Both the position numbers and the translations under genes were made by a program. From Streptomyces rimosus subsp. rimosus (lineage in GTDB: Bacteria > Actinomycetota > Actinomycetes > Streptomycetales > Streptomycetaceae), in contig NZ_JOCQ01000041.1 in assembly GCF_000720725.1 (NCBI RefSeq), positions 19,006-83,005 on the forward strand: a stretch of 64,000 nt of DNA, given 5' to 3'. Position 1 is the first letter of the stretch; each line of letters opens with the position of its first letter. The notes below the pieces were generated by a model. That model was not told the DNA's origin, made no database searches, and was given only the letters and a program-made list of their open reading frames with translations. Shown here piece after piece: positions 48,428 through 56,789 of this stretch.

Positions 48428-50110
48428 GTGACCGCACAACAGCACGCCGCAGACCCCGGCCGGGCCACCCAGGCCCGCGACTGGTGGCGGCAGGCCGTCG
48501 TCTATCAGGTGTATCCGCGCAGCTTCGCCGACTCCGACGGTGACGGCATCGGCGACCTGCCCGGTGCGGCCTCCCGGCTCGGCCACCTCGCCGGCCTCGG
48601 GGTGGACGCCGTCTGGCTCAGTCCCTTCTATCCGTCCCAACTCGCCGACGGCGGCTACGACGTGGCCGACTACCGCGATGTCGACCCGCGCCTGGGCACC
48701 CTCGGCGACTTCGACGCGCTGGTCGCCGAGGCCCACCGGCTGGGCCTGAAGGTGATGGTCGACATCGTGCCCAACCACTCGTCCGACCAGCACCGTTGGT
48801 TCCAGGAGGCGCTGCGGTCCGGGCCCGGCTCCGCGGCGCGGGAACGGTACGTCTTCCGCGAGGGCAAGGGCGCGCACGGCGAACTTCCGCCCACCGACTG
48901 GGTGTCGTGCTTCGGCGGCCCCGCCTGGACCCGGCTGCCCGACGGCTGGTGGTACCTGCATCTCTTCGCCCCGCAGCAGCCCGACTTCAACTGGGACAAC
49001 CCCGAGGTGCGCGCCGAATTCCGTACGACGCTGCGCTTCTGGTCCGACCGCGGGGTGGACGGCTTCCGGGTCGACGTGGCGCACGGCCTGGCCAAGGACC
49101 TGGCCGCGCCGCTCCGCGACATCGGCACCGTCGAGGCGTACGACCCGCAGGACCTGCCCGAGGACGGCAGCCACCCCTTCTGGGACCGCGACGAGGTGCA
49201 CGGCATCTTCCGCGAGTGGCGCAAGGTCTTCGACGAGTACGACCCGCCGCGGATCGCGGTCGCCGAGGCATGGGTACGCAACTCCCGCCGCACCGCCTAC
49301 GCCACGCCCCAGGAACTCGGCCAGGCCTTCAACTTCGACTTCCTGGAGGCGTCGCTGCACGCGGGCGGGCTGCGGGCCTCCATCGACACCGCGCTCGCCG
49401 ACGCACGGGCGGCCGGGGCCACCGCGACCTGGGTGCTCTCCAACCACGACGTGATCCGGCACGCCTCCCGGCACGGTCTGCCGGACGGCTGTGACGCGGA
49501 GGCGTGGCTGCTCTCCGACGGGCGGCAGCCGCCCCTCGACCGGGAGTACGGGCTGCGCCGGGCGCTCGCCGCGACCCTGCTCATGCTGGCGCTGCCCGGT
49601 GCCGGCTACCTCTACCAGGGCGAGGAACTGGGCCTGCCCGAGGTCGCCGACCTCGACCGCGGAGCGCTGCAGGACCCGGTGTGGACCCGCAGCCAGGGCC
49701 GGTCGAAGGGCCGGGACGGCTGCCGGGTTCCGCTGCCCTGGCGGCGCACCGGCAGCTCGTACGGCTTCGGCACCGGCGGCTCCTGGCTGCCGCAGCCGCC
49801 GTACTGGGGCGAACTGTCCGTGGAGGCGCAGGAGGGGGACCCGGCCGCGCCCTTGGAGCTGTACCGGAGGGCGCTGCACTTGCGCCGCGGGCTGCTCGCG
49901 GACGAAGGGCTGGAGTGGGTCGGCGACGACGAGACGGTTGCCGGGGGACTGCTGCACTTCCGGCGCTCGGGCGGCTGGCACTGCCTGGCCAACCTCTCGG
50001 ACACACCCCGGCCGCTGCCCGACGGCACGCTGCTGCTGTCGTCGGCACCCGTCACCGGCGACGAGCTGCCGCCGTGGACGACGGCCTGGGTCCGTACGGC
50101 GACGGGCTGA
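48428..50110 (+). CDS. GH13 alpha-glucosidase
   Basis: 560 aa from the GTG at 48428 (GAAAGG upstream), no signal peptide, so cytoplasmic. All GH13 signatures are present: region I D-I-V-P-N-H-S-S, nucleophile Asp216 in G-F-R-V-D-V-A-H-G, acid/base Glu280 in V-A-E-A-W, and Asp341 in S-N-H-D-V. The opening W-W-R-Q-A-V-V-Y-Q-V-Y-P-R-S-F and D-G-D-G-I-G-D-L-P-G place it in the oligo-1,6-glucosidase/alpha-glucosidase group that hydrolyses imported malto- or isomalto-oligosaccharides. The relic of a sugar permease upstream suggests it was once the last gene of an uptake operon. Confidence 0.95.
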   Translation: MTAQQHAADPGRATQARDWWRQAVVYQVYPRSFADSDGDGIGDLPGAASRLGHLAGLGVDAVWLSPFYPSQLADGGYDVADYRDVDPRLGTLGDFDALVAEAHRLGLKVMVDIVPNHSSDQHRWFQEALRSGPGSAARERYVFREGKGAHGELPPTDWVSCFGGPAWTRLPDGWWYLHLFAPQQPDFNWDNPEVRAEFRTTLRFWSDRGVDGFRVDVAHGLAKDLAAPLRDIGTVEAYDPQDLPEDGSHPFWDRDEVHGIFREWRKVFDEYDPPRIAVAEAWVRNSRRTAYATPQELGQAFNFDFLEASLHAGGLRASIDTALADARAAGATATWVLSNHDVIRHASRHGLPDGCDAEAWLLSDGRQPPLDREYGLRRALAATLLMLALPGAGYLYQGEELGLPEVADLDRGALQDPVWTRSQGRSKGRDGCRVPLPWRRTGSSYGFGTGGSWLPQPPYWGELSVEAQEGDPAAPLELYRRALHLRRGLLADEGLEWVGDDETVAGGLLHFRRSGGWHCLANLSDTPRPLPDGTLLLSSAPVTGDELPPWTTAWVRTATG

Positions 50111-50132
50111 GCCCGGGCCCGGCCGGAGGGGT

Positions 50133-50186
50133 GCGGGCGGGGCGGGGGCGGTCGGTCAGTAGGGCTACCCGTCCCGCCCCGCCCGC
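50133..50186 (+). terminator. Terminator after alpha-glucosidase
   Basis: 14-bp perfect arms (50133-50146 and 50173-50186) separated by 26 nt, 22 bp after the stop. Confidence 0.55.
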
Positions 50187-50254
50187 CGGGTGGCGGCATC
50201 ATCGCCTCCCACTCGACTGATCCAATCTTGGGAAGTTTGTGTAAAGATTCCCTG

Positions 50255-50274
50255 CCCGGCCCGGGTGGGCCGGG
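50255..50274 (+). other. Leader hairpin upstream of Amidase_6 gene
   Basis: CCCGGCCC (50255-50262) and GGGCCGGG (50267-50274) form an 8-bp stem with a GGGT loop, 6 bp before the ribosome site of the next gene. It could affect translation or mRNA stability. No known riboswitch is recognisable. Confidence 0.4.
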
Positions 50275-50292
50275 GTGTAAAGGGGAAAATTC

Positions 50293-51426
50293 GTGAGATC
50301 AACGACCCTCAGATCCGCCGTCGGCACGGTGCTCACCGTCGCCACGGCGGCCGTGCTGCTGCCCGCCGTGCCCGCGGCGGCGACCGCCCGCACCGGCGGC
50401 GTGGACCAGGCGACCGCAGAAACGTTCAGCCGCACCGCCGACGCCGTGCTGACGCAGCGTACGGCGGCGCTGCTCGACACCCGCTCCGGACGGATAGCCC
50501 CGCTGCCCCGCAAGCAGGTGCGCCTGTCGGCGGGCCTGGCGCGCTCCGAGGACGCCGGGGTGGCCACCCTGCGCGCCCGCAAGAAGCGGCTCGCCGCCCT
50601 CGGGGAGGCCTACACCGCCGCCGACACCAAGGTCACCGTGGACGGCGCCCGGGTCACCGGCCGGCGCGCCACGGTCGAGGTGACCGAGAGCACCACGCTC
50701 ACGTACAAGAAGATCCGCGGCGACGAGCCGGGCACCACCGGCTTCAAGGCCCGCCACGAGATGGACTTCACCGCCCTCCCGGGCGGCACGTGGGAGCTGA
50801 CGGGCGTCCGGTCCAAGGACGACGGGCCCGGCGCGATCAACGCCCCGACGCTGCGGGCGGCGGCGGTCGCGGACGACGGGAACACCACGCCCAGCGCGCC
50901 GCCCGCCTCGACCTCCCGGCCGCTGCGTGCCACCCCCCGCAAGCAGCTGACCGGCGGATACGACTACGCCGCCATGGCCGCGTACACGGAGAAGTACTGG
51001 CGGAACTACAACCCCGAGTACCGCAAGTTCAACGCGGACGGCGGCGACTGCACCAACTTCCTCAGCCAGGCCCTGAAGGCGGGCGGCTGGAAGCCGGAGG
51101 GCGGCTCGGCCTCGGACTACCGCAAGTGGTGGTACGACAGCAGCTACCAGTCCGACAGCTGGCTCGGGGTCAACGAGTGGTCCTGGTACGCGCTGAACTC
51201 CAAGCGCGTGACCAGCCTGTCGAACGTCTACCAGATGGACATCGGCGATGTCATGCAAATGGACTTCGACGGCGACGGGTCCAAGGACCACTCCATGATG
51301 ACGACGTACCGCAGCAGTTACGGCGTGCCCTACCTGACGTACCACTCGACCAACACCTACCGGAAGTCGGTGGCGAGCATCATCGCGTCCTACCCGGACG
51401 CGGTCTACTACGCCTACCGCACCTGA
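50293..51426 (+). CDS. Secreted Amidase_6 domain protein
   Basis: 377 aa from the GTG at 50293, 6 bp after AGGGGA. Sec signal peptide with cleavage near A-A-A-T-A (about 31). A poorly conserved middle region (40-215) is followed by the C-terminal amidase_6 (NlpC/CHAP-like cysteine hydrolase) domain. Its A-Y-x-x-K-Y-W-R-N-Y-N-P-E-Y, G-G-D-C-T-N-F-L-S-Q (Cys253) and D-H-S-M (His333) supply the likely catalytic pair. Such proteins are abundant in Streptomyces and probably act on peptidoglycan or peptide amides outside the cell. Confidence 0.88.
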   Translation: MRSTTLRSAVGTVLTVATAAVLLPAVPAAATARTGGVDQATAETFSRTADAVLTQRTAALLDTRSGRIAPLPRKQVRLSAGLARSEDAGVATLRARKKRLAALGEAYTAADTKVTVDGARVTGRRATVEVTESTTLTYKKIRGDEPGTTGFKARHEMDFTALPGGTWELTGVRSKDDGPGAINAPTLRAAAVADDGNTTPSAPPASTSRPLRATPRKQLTGGYDYAAMAAYTEKYWRNYNPEYRKFNADGGDCTNFLSQALKAGGWKPEGGSASDYRKWWYDSSYQSDSWLGVNEWSWYALNSKRVTSLSNVYQMDIGDVMQMDFDGDGSKDHSMMTTYRSSYGVPYLTYHSTNTYRKSVASIIASYPDAVYYAYRT

Positions 51427-51570
51427 CGGCCGGGCCGGGCGGCGCACCGGAAGGCGCCGCCGCCCGGCCGCCCCTGTGACGTGATATGCGGGGCCAGGGG
51501 ATGATGGTCGGCATGATGCCTCTGTGATACTTGGGCCAGAACACGTGTTTTGGTGCCAGGGGGTAGGAAT

Positions 51571-52839
51571 ATGTCGAAGAGGAGCGTGCTCGGCACGCCG
51601 GCTCTGGTCACCGTGGCGGCGCTCGCCCTCGGCCTGTCGGCCTGCGGCTCCGACGACCAGGGCGGGGACGGGAAGAAGGCGGCGGCCCGGGACTCCGCCC
51701 AGCCACGGCCGGCTCCGCCGGAGGACGGCAAGGACGGGACGCCGACGCCGAAGCCCGAGGAGAAGTGGGACGGCAAGGTCAAGGTGCTCGGGGACGGCTC
51801 GACGTCGTACACCGGCCCGCAGCCGAAGCAGCCCAAGCCCGTCAAGCTCAAGCCCGGGGAGAAGCCCCCGCAGTTCGTGGTGTTCTCCTGGGACGGCGCG
51901 CTGGAGGGGGACGACCACCTCTTCTCCCATTTCCGTGAGGTCGCCAAGCAGAACAAGGCCCAGATGACGTACTTCCTCACCGGTACGTATCTGCTGCCGA
52001 AATCCAAGGCGGCGATGTACAAGCCGCCGCAGCACAAGCCGGGCGAGTCCGCGATTTCCTATGCGACGGACGATCACATCAAGGACACCCTGCGCCTGGT
52101 CCGGGCCGCCTGGCTGGACGGCAACGAGATAGGCACCCACTTCAACGGCCACTTCTGCGGGGCCAAGGGCGGCGGCGACTGGAGCGTCGCGGAGTGGAAG
52201 AGCGAGATCCAGCAGTCGTATTCCTTCGTCGAGAACTGGAAGACGAACACCGGCTACAAGAGCCTGCCGCCGCTGCCCTTCGACTACAAGAAGGAGCTGG
52301 TGGGCGGGCGTGCGCCGTGCCTGGAGGGGCAGGAGAACCTGCTCACCGCCGCCAAGGAATTCAAATGGCGCTACGACGCCAGTTCACCGGGCGACTTCCA
52401 GGTGTGGCCGTCGAAGAAGAACGGCATCTGGAACTTCCCGCTGCAACTGCTGCCGTATCCCAAGAGCGAGAAGCAGGTCCTGTCCATGGACTTCAACTTC
52501 CTCTACAACCAGTCCGGCGACAACACCAAGGGCGACCCGGCGAAGTACGAGCAGTGGCGGAAACTGACGCGCGACGGATATCTCAACGGATTCAACCGCG
52601 TCTACCACGGGAGCCGCGCGCCGCTGTTCATCGGCAACCACTTCGAGGACTGGAACGGCGGCATCTACATGAAGGCCATCGAGGATGTCGTGAAGGCGGT
52701 GTGCACGAAGAAGGAGGTGCGCTGCGTCACGTTCAAGCAGGTGGCCGACTGGCTGGACGCCCAGGACCCGGCGGTCCTGGAGCGGCTGCGCGGCCTGGAC
52801 CCGGCGCAGATCACGGACTGGTCCTCGGTGGTGAAGTAG
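51571..52839 (+). CDS. Polysaccharide-deacetylase-like lipoprotein
   Basis: 422 aa from the ATG at 51571 with a strong A-G-G-G-G-G ribosome site. Signal peptide with lipobox L-G-L-S-A-C (Cys25), then a charged Pro/Lys-rich linker (30-100). The catalytic domain shows the carbohydrate esterase 4 logic: Asp108 in F-S-W-D-G and an H-x3-H pair (His190, His194), which would bind a metal. It is longer than minimal NodB domains and the later motifs are diverged, so substrate specificity (peptidoglycan, chitin-like or other polymer) is open. A perfect palindromic terminator follows 9 bp after the stop. Confidence 0.85.
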   Translation: MSKRSVLGTPALVTVAALALGLSACGSDDQGGDGKKAAARDSAQPRPAPPEDGKDGTPTPKPEEKWDGKVKVLGDGSTSYTGPQPKQPKPVKLKPGEKPPQFVVFSWDGALEGDDHLFSHFREVAKQNKAQMTYFLTGTYLLPKSKAAMYKPPQHKPGESAISYATDDHIKDTLRLVRAAWLDGNEIGTHFNGHFCGAKGGGDWSVAEWKSEIQQSYSFVENWKTNTGYKSLPPLPFDYKKELVGGRAPCLEGQENLLTAAKEFKWRYDASSPGDFQVWPSKKNGIWNFPLQLLPYPKSEKQVLSMDFNFLYNQSGDNTKGDPAKYEQWRKLTRDGYLNGFNRVYHGSRAPLFIGNHFEDWNGGIYMKAIEDVVKAVCTKKEVRCVTFKQVADWLDAQDPAVLERLRGLDPAQITDWSSVVK

Positions 52840-52848
52840 CCCCGCCGC

Positions 52849-52880
52849 GGTCCGCGGAGCCCCCGGGGCTCCGCGGACCG
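52849..52880. terminator. 32-bp perfect palindrome, bidirectional terminator
   Basis: 52849-52864 and 52865-52880 are exact reverse complements. It lies between the convergent deacetylase-like and PBP genes. Confidence 0.8.
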
Positions 52881-52903
52881 GGAAGCGGCCGGACCGCCCG
52901 CCC

Positions 52904-54952
52904 TCAGCGGGCGGTCATGTAACGCGTCCAGATGTCGATCGGGAGGGTGCTGCCGGTCAGCTCCTTGTGCCGCCCGCCGATGCCGTCCAGCGGCTGGAGC
53001 TCCTGGGTGCGCGGGTCGATGCGGGCGAGCGAGACGGCGGTCGACAGGGTGCCGCGGTAGCCGACGAACCAGGCGGACGTGTTGTCCTGCGCGGTGCCCG
53101 TCTTGCCGGCCGCGCCCGTGCCGGCGGCCTTCGCCGCGGTGGCGGAGCCCCCGCGGACCGCCTCGCGCAGCGCGTCGTCCACGGCGCCCGCCACCGCCGT
53201 GGGCAGCACCTGCTTGACGGACGGCTTCCCGACCGGCACGTTGCTGCCGTTGCGCACGAGCCTGCCGACCGAATACGGCTCGCTGTGCTTGCCCTGGCCC
53301 GCGAACGTGGCGTACGCGTCGGCCATCCGGATCGCGCTGGGCGTGGCGGTGCCGAGGGCGAACGACGGCAGCTTCTCGCCGAGGCTGCTCTCCAGCAGTC
53401 CGGTCTGCACGCCGACCTTGCCCACCCGCTCCAGGCCCACGTCCATGCCCAGCTGCATGATCGCGGTGTTGACGGAGTTCGCGACCGCGCTCTTCAGCGG
53501 GATCTTCCCCCAGGACTTCCCGCCGTCGTTCTCCGCCTTGGCGATCTTGCCGGCGCGGTCCCAGTACGGTCCCTCCGGGGTGAGCAGCGTGATCTTGTTG
53601 TTGCCGTCGTAGACGGTGGCCGGGGTGACGGGCGTACGGGGCTTGCCGCGCTCGCGCTCGACGCCGTCGCGCAGCGCCGCGGCGTAGACGAACGGCGTGA
53701 ACGCGCTGCCCGACGGCACCACCGAGGAGTTGGCGTCGTTGAAGCCCTGCTTGAGGTAGTCGGGCCCGCCGTACAGCGCCACGATCCGCCCGTCCGTGGT
53801 CACCGACGCGGCGCCGATGCGGACGTTGCGGTCGGCCTGCCGGGTGTCCGGGTCGAGCTTGGCGCGCGCCGCGCCGACCGCCTTGGTCAGCGCCGTCATC
53901 CGCGGCTTCTCGAAGGTGGTGTGGATCTGGTAGCCGCCGAGGGCGAAGTCCTTCTCGGAGATGTCGGTGTGCGCGTCGACGTAGGCGCGGGCCGTCTCCA
54001 CGAGGTAGCCGTTCTGCCCGGTCAGCCCGGCGGGCTTGGGCGGGGCCTGCGGCTCGGGGAAGCGGGTGTAGCCGTCCCGCTCCTCCTTGGAGAGCTTGCC
54101 GATGGCCACCATCCGGTCCAGGACCCAGTTCCAGCGCTCCACCGCGCGCTTGCGGGACTCGGCGCCGAGCGCCGGATCGTACAGCGCCGCGCCCTTGAGC
54201 AGCGAGGCCAGGAACGCGCCCTCGCTCACGTTCAGCCGGGAGGCGTCCTTGCCGTAGTAGGCGTGCGCGGCGCGTTGAATGCCGTAGGTGCCGCGCCCGT
54301 ACCAGCTGGTGTTCAGATAGCGTTCGAGGATCTCGTCCTTGGACATCTTGTTGTCCAGCTTGATCGCGATGAACGCCTCGGTGAGCTTGCGGGTGAACGT
54401 CTGGTCCTGGTTGAGGTAGGCGTTCTTGACGTACTGCTGGGTGATGGTGGACCCGCCCTGGGTGTCGCCGCCGGTGACCATCTTGGTGGCGGCCCGGACG
54501 ATGCCGCTGGGCGAGATGCCGCTGTCGGAGTAGAACGTCTCGTTCTCGGCGGCCAGCGCCGCCCACCGGACCTTCTCGGGGACGGATTCCAGCGGCATGT
54601 CCTGCCGGTTGATGTCGCCGGTGCGGGCCATCTCCGTGCCGTCGGCCCAGTAGTAGACGTTGTCCTGCTGGGTGGCGAAGGCGTTCAGGTCGGCGGGTAT
54701 CTCGGTGCGCGCGTACATGATCGCCAGAAGTCCCGCCAGCACGCCGACGCAGGTGCCGCCCAGGCCCAGCGACTGGCGCCACGACGGTATCCAGCGCCGA
54801 AAACCGGTGCGTCCCGGGCGCGGGTAGGCCGGGCGGAGCCGGCGTATGCGGAGGTATCCGGCCCGCCACCACCGGAGGAGGAGGGCGGGCCATCGGCCGC
54901 CCGGAGCGGCTGCGGTGGTCCGGGCGTGTGCCCCTTTTCGACGTTCGATCAC
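52904..54952 (-). CDS. Class A penicillin-binding protein with altered SxxK
   Basis: 682 aa from the GTG at 54952. A basic cytoplasmic tail (1-60), one membrane helix (about 62-82), a GT51 glycosyltransferase domain (A-A-E-N-E-T-F near 138, G-G-S-T-I-T-Q-Q-Y near 170) and a transpeptidase domain. SxN is Ser493-Val-Asn495 and KTG is 617-619. The nucleophile motif, however, reads S-A-F-T (416-419): the conserved lysine is threonine, encoded by ACG at 53698-53696, one base from AAG. That lysine is the general base in acylation, so transpeptidase activity and beta-lactam binding are probably impaired while glycan polymerisation remains. A sequencing error is the simple alternative. Confidence 0.93.
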   Translation of the reverse strand: MIERRKGAHARTTAAAPGGRWPALLLRWWRAGYLRIRRLRPAYPRPGRTGFRRWIPSWRQSLGLGGTCVGVLAGLLAIMYARTEIPADLNAFATQQDNVYYWADGTEMARTGDINRQDMPLESVPEKVRWAALAAENETFYSDSGISPSGIVRAATKMVTGGDTQGGSTITQQYVKNAYLNQDQTFTRKLTEAFIAIKLDNKMSKDEILERYLNTSWYGRGTYGIQRAAHAYYGKDASRLNVSEGAFLASLLKGAALYDPALGAESRKRAVERWNWVLDRMVAIGKLSKEERDGYTRFPEPQAPPKPAGLTGQNGYLVETARAYVDAHTDISEKDFALGGYQIHTTFEKPRMTALTKAVGAARAKLDPDTRQADRNVRIGAASVTTDGRIVALYGGPDYLKQGFNDANSSVVPSGSAFTPFVYAAALRDGVERERGKPRTPVTPATVYDGNNKITLLTPEGPYWDRAGKIAKAENDGGKSWGKIPLKSAVANSVNTAIMQLGMDVGLERVGKVGVQTGLLESSLGEKLPSFALGTATPSAIRMADAYATFAGQGKHSEPYSVGRLVRNGSNVPVGKPSVKQVLPTAVAGAVDDALREAVRGGSATAAKAAGTGAAGKTGTAQDNTSAWFVGYRGTLSTAVSLARIDPRTQELQPLDGIGGRHKELTGSTLPIDIWTRYMTAR

Positions 54953-55031
54953 CGCTCGACCCTATGGGATGACTCACCGTGCCTATGTTCTGATCCGCCA
55001 CGAAAACATCACGTTTCCGGACCGGACGGCT

Positions 55032-55084
55032 GCCCGTCGGCCGCCGGACGGCCCGGGGGGTGGGCCGTCCGGCGGCCGACGGGC
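55032..55084. repeat. 23-bp perfect inverted repeat
   Basis: 55032-55054 pairs exactly with 55062-55084 around a 7-nt GGGGGGT loop. It lies 80 bp upstream of the PBP start and 342 bp downstream of the small membrane-protein stop (both leftward). It is most likely a terminator insulating the PBP gene. The rest of 54953-55425 holds no convincing gene. Confidence 0.7.
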
Positions 55085-55425
55085 CCGGCCGGGCGGGGTG
55101 GTGCACCGCCGGGGACCGGGGCGCGGCGCCCGGCCGTCGCGTCGTGCGTACGGGGGAACGGCCGCGGCGGGCCACGCGGTCCCCGGCGGCCGATACGGAG
55201 GCGAATTCGGCGCCGGGTCGTGCTCGTGGAACTGAATTGAGCCTGTTATTCGAACGGTGGCCGGAATTCATGGGGCGGTTGCGAAACTTCCATGGTGACC
55301 GGCGGGCGGTTACGTCACGGTTACAGGTGCGATTTTGTCGTGATGCCGGGTCGGATTTTGTGGATTCCTGGCATGCCGGGAATGTCCAACCGCCCATTCG
55401 GGGCGGTTGGACATGGGCCTACGGA

Positions 55426-55953
55426 TCAGAAATCAGAAGGCAGACTCGGCGCCTTGGGCGTCGAAGGGCAGTCCTCGGTGCAGGTGAAACCGAGCGACGG
55501 AGTCTCGGGGGTCACCGCGGTGGGCTCCTTCGGCAGGCTCTTGCTGCCCGACGGCAGCTTCGAGGCACAGGTCTTGGCCGCCGCCCGGTACGCCTTGGAG
55601 ACCGGGTTGATGTTGCTCCCGCCCTTCAGCTGGAGCTGTCCGTTCTCCTTGATCGTGATGCCCGGGAAGTCCTTGACCCCGTTCTCCCGCATGCACTGGG
55701 TGAACGCCTCGGCCTGCTTCTCCCGTGTCGAGGCGTCCTCGCCGGACCCGCCCGTACCGCTCGACGCCGACGCCGAGGACGTGGCCGCCGCGGCGCCGAT
55801 CTTCGCCGACGACGCGGCCGGGGCCGCGGACGACGAGCCGGTCTGCAGCACGAGCACGGTCCCGCCGGCCGCCAGTGCCGCGACGAGCAGCGGCACGGCG
55901 AGCAGCCTGCGCTTCTTCTTACGTGGTGTTTCCTCTTCGGACGGTGCCGACAT
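55426..55953 (-). CDS. Membrane-anchored protein with C-terminal conserved domain
   Basis: 175 aa from the ATG at 55953, 5 bp after GAGGAG. Short cytoplasmic start with K-K-K-R-R, a membrane helix (17-37), an Ala/Ser/Gly-rich linker (38-75), and a compact extracytoplasmic domain (A-F-T-Q-C-M-R-E-N-G-V, then D-F-P-G-I) with several Cys. This small domain is frequent beside two-component systems and efflux genes in actinomycetes, but its function is not established. The gene diverges from the response regulator across 171 bp, so it is a likely target of that system. Confidence 0.75.
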   Translation of the reverse strand: MSAPSEEETPRKKKRRLLAVPLLVAALAAGGTVLVLQTGSSSAAPAASSAKIGAAAATSSASASSGTGGSGEDASTREKQAEAFTQCMRENGVKDFPGITIKENGQLQLKGGSNINPVSKAYRAAAKTCASKLPSGSKSLPKEPTAVTPETPSLGFTCTEDCPSTPKAPSLPSDF

Positions 55954-56124
55954 GTCAACTCCTCTGGGACGCTGGACGTCTGGAAGCCAGTTCACCAACC
56001 GGGCGGTTACCGCGACGGAACGCCGGGTGTTAAGCGCCTGTAACCCCGGCCGGCGGCCTTACGCCGCTGTAACCGCCCCGCGAGCAAGGTCACGATCAAC
56101 GGAGTCGAGCCGACGGTGGGGGCC

Positions 56125-56778
56125 ATGCGGATTCTGGTGGTGGAGGATCATCGCGATCTCGCGGAGACGCTGGCCGCGGGCCTGCGCCGGGAAGGCATGG
56201 CGGTCGATGTCGCCCTGGACGGCACGGCCGCGCTGGAACGCACCTCGGTCAACCGGTACGAGGTCGTCGTCCTCGACCGCGACCTGCCCGGCGTCCACGG
56301 CGACGAGGTGTGCCAGACGCTGGTCACCGAGGGGTACCCGGCGCGGGTCCTGATGCTGACCGCCGCCTCGACGATCGAGGACCGGGTCGAGGGCCTGACG
56401 AGCGGCGCCGACGACTACCTGCCCAAGCCGTTCGCGTTCGCCGAACTCGTCGCCCGGATCCGGGCCCTGGGCCGCCGCAGCCAGCCCGCGCTGCCCCCGG
56501 TGCTGTGCCACGCCGACCTCAAGCTGGACCCCGGGAAGCGCACCGCGCTGCGGGCCGGCAAGCGCCTGGACCTCAGCCCCAAGGAGTTCGCCGTCCTCGA
56601 ACTGCTGCTGTCCGCGGGCGGACGCGTGGTCTCCGCCGAGGAGCTGCTGGAGCGCGCCTGGGACGAGGCCGCCGACCCGTTCACCAACACGGTCAAGGTC
56701 ACCGTGAGCCGGCTGCGCCGCAAGCTGGGCGACCCGCCGCTCATCGAGACCGTCGCCCAGGCCGGCTACCGGATCTGA
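56125..56778 (+). CDS. OmpR-family response regulator
   Basis: 217 aa from the ATG at 56125. Receiver domain with the acidic E8/D9 pocket, phosphoacceptor Asp51 (V-V-L-D-R-D-L-P-G), Thr79 and Lys101 (Y-L-P-K-P-F). C-terminal winged helix (about 125-215) of the OmpR/PhoB type (L-S-P-K-E-F-A-V-L-E-L-L, V-T-V-S-R-L-R-R-K-L). The kinase gene follows after 11 bp. It is divergent from the small membrane-anchored protein. Confidence 0.94.
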   Translation: MRILVVEDHRDLAETLAAGLRREGMAVDVALDGTAALERTSVNRYEVVVLDRDLPGVHGDEVCQTLVTEGYPARVLMLTAASTIEDRVEGLTSGADDYLPKPFAFAELVARIRALGRRSQPALPPVLCHADLKLDPGKRTALRAGKRLDLSPKEFAVLELLLSAGGRVVSAEELLERAWDEAADPFTNTVKVTVSRLRRKLGDPPLIETVAQAGYRI

Positions 56779-56789
56779 GGGCGCCGGGG

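Noticed and set aside
50220..50292. Riboswitch upstream of the Amidase_6 gene
   Set aside because: Too short for the c-di-AMP riboswitch often found before cell-wall hydrolases; only one small hairpin is present.
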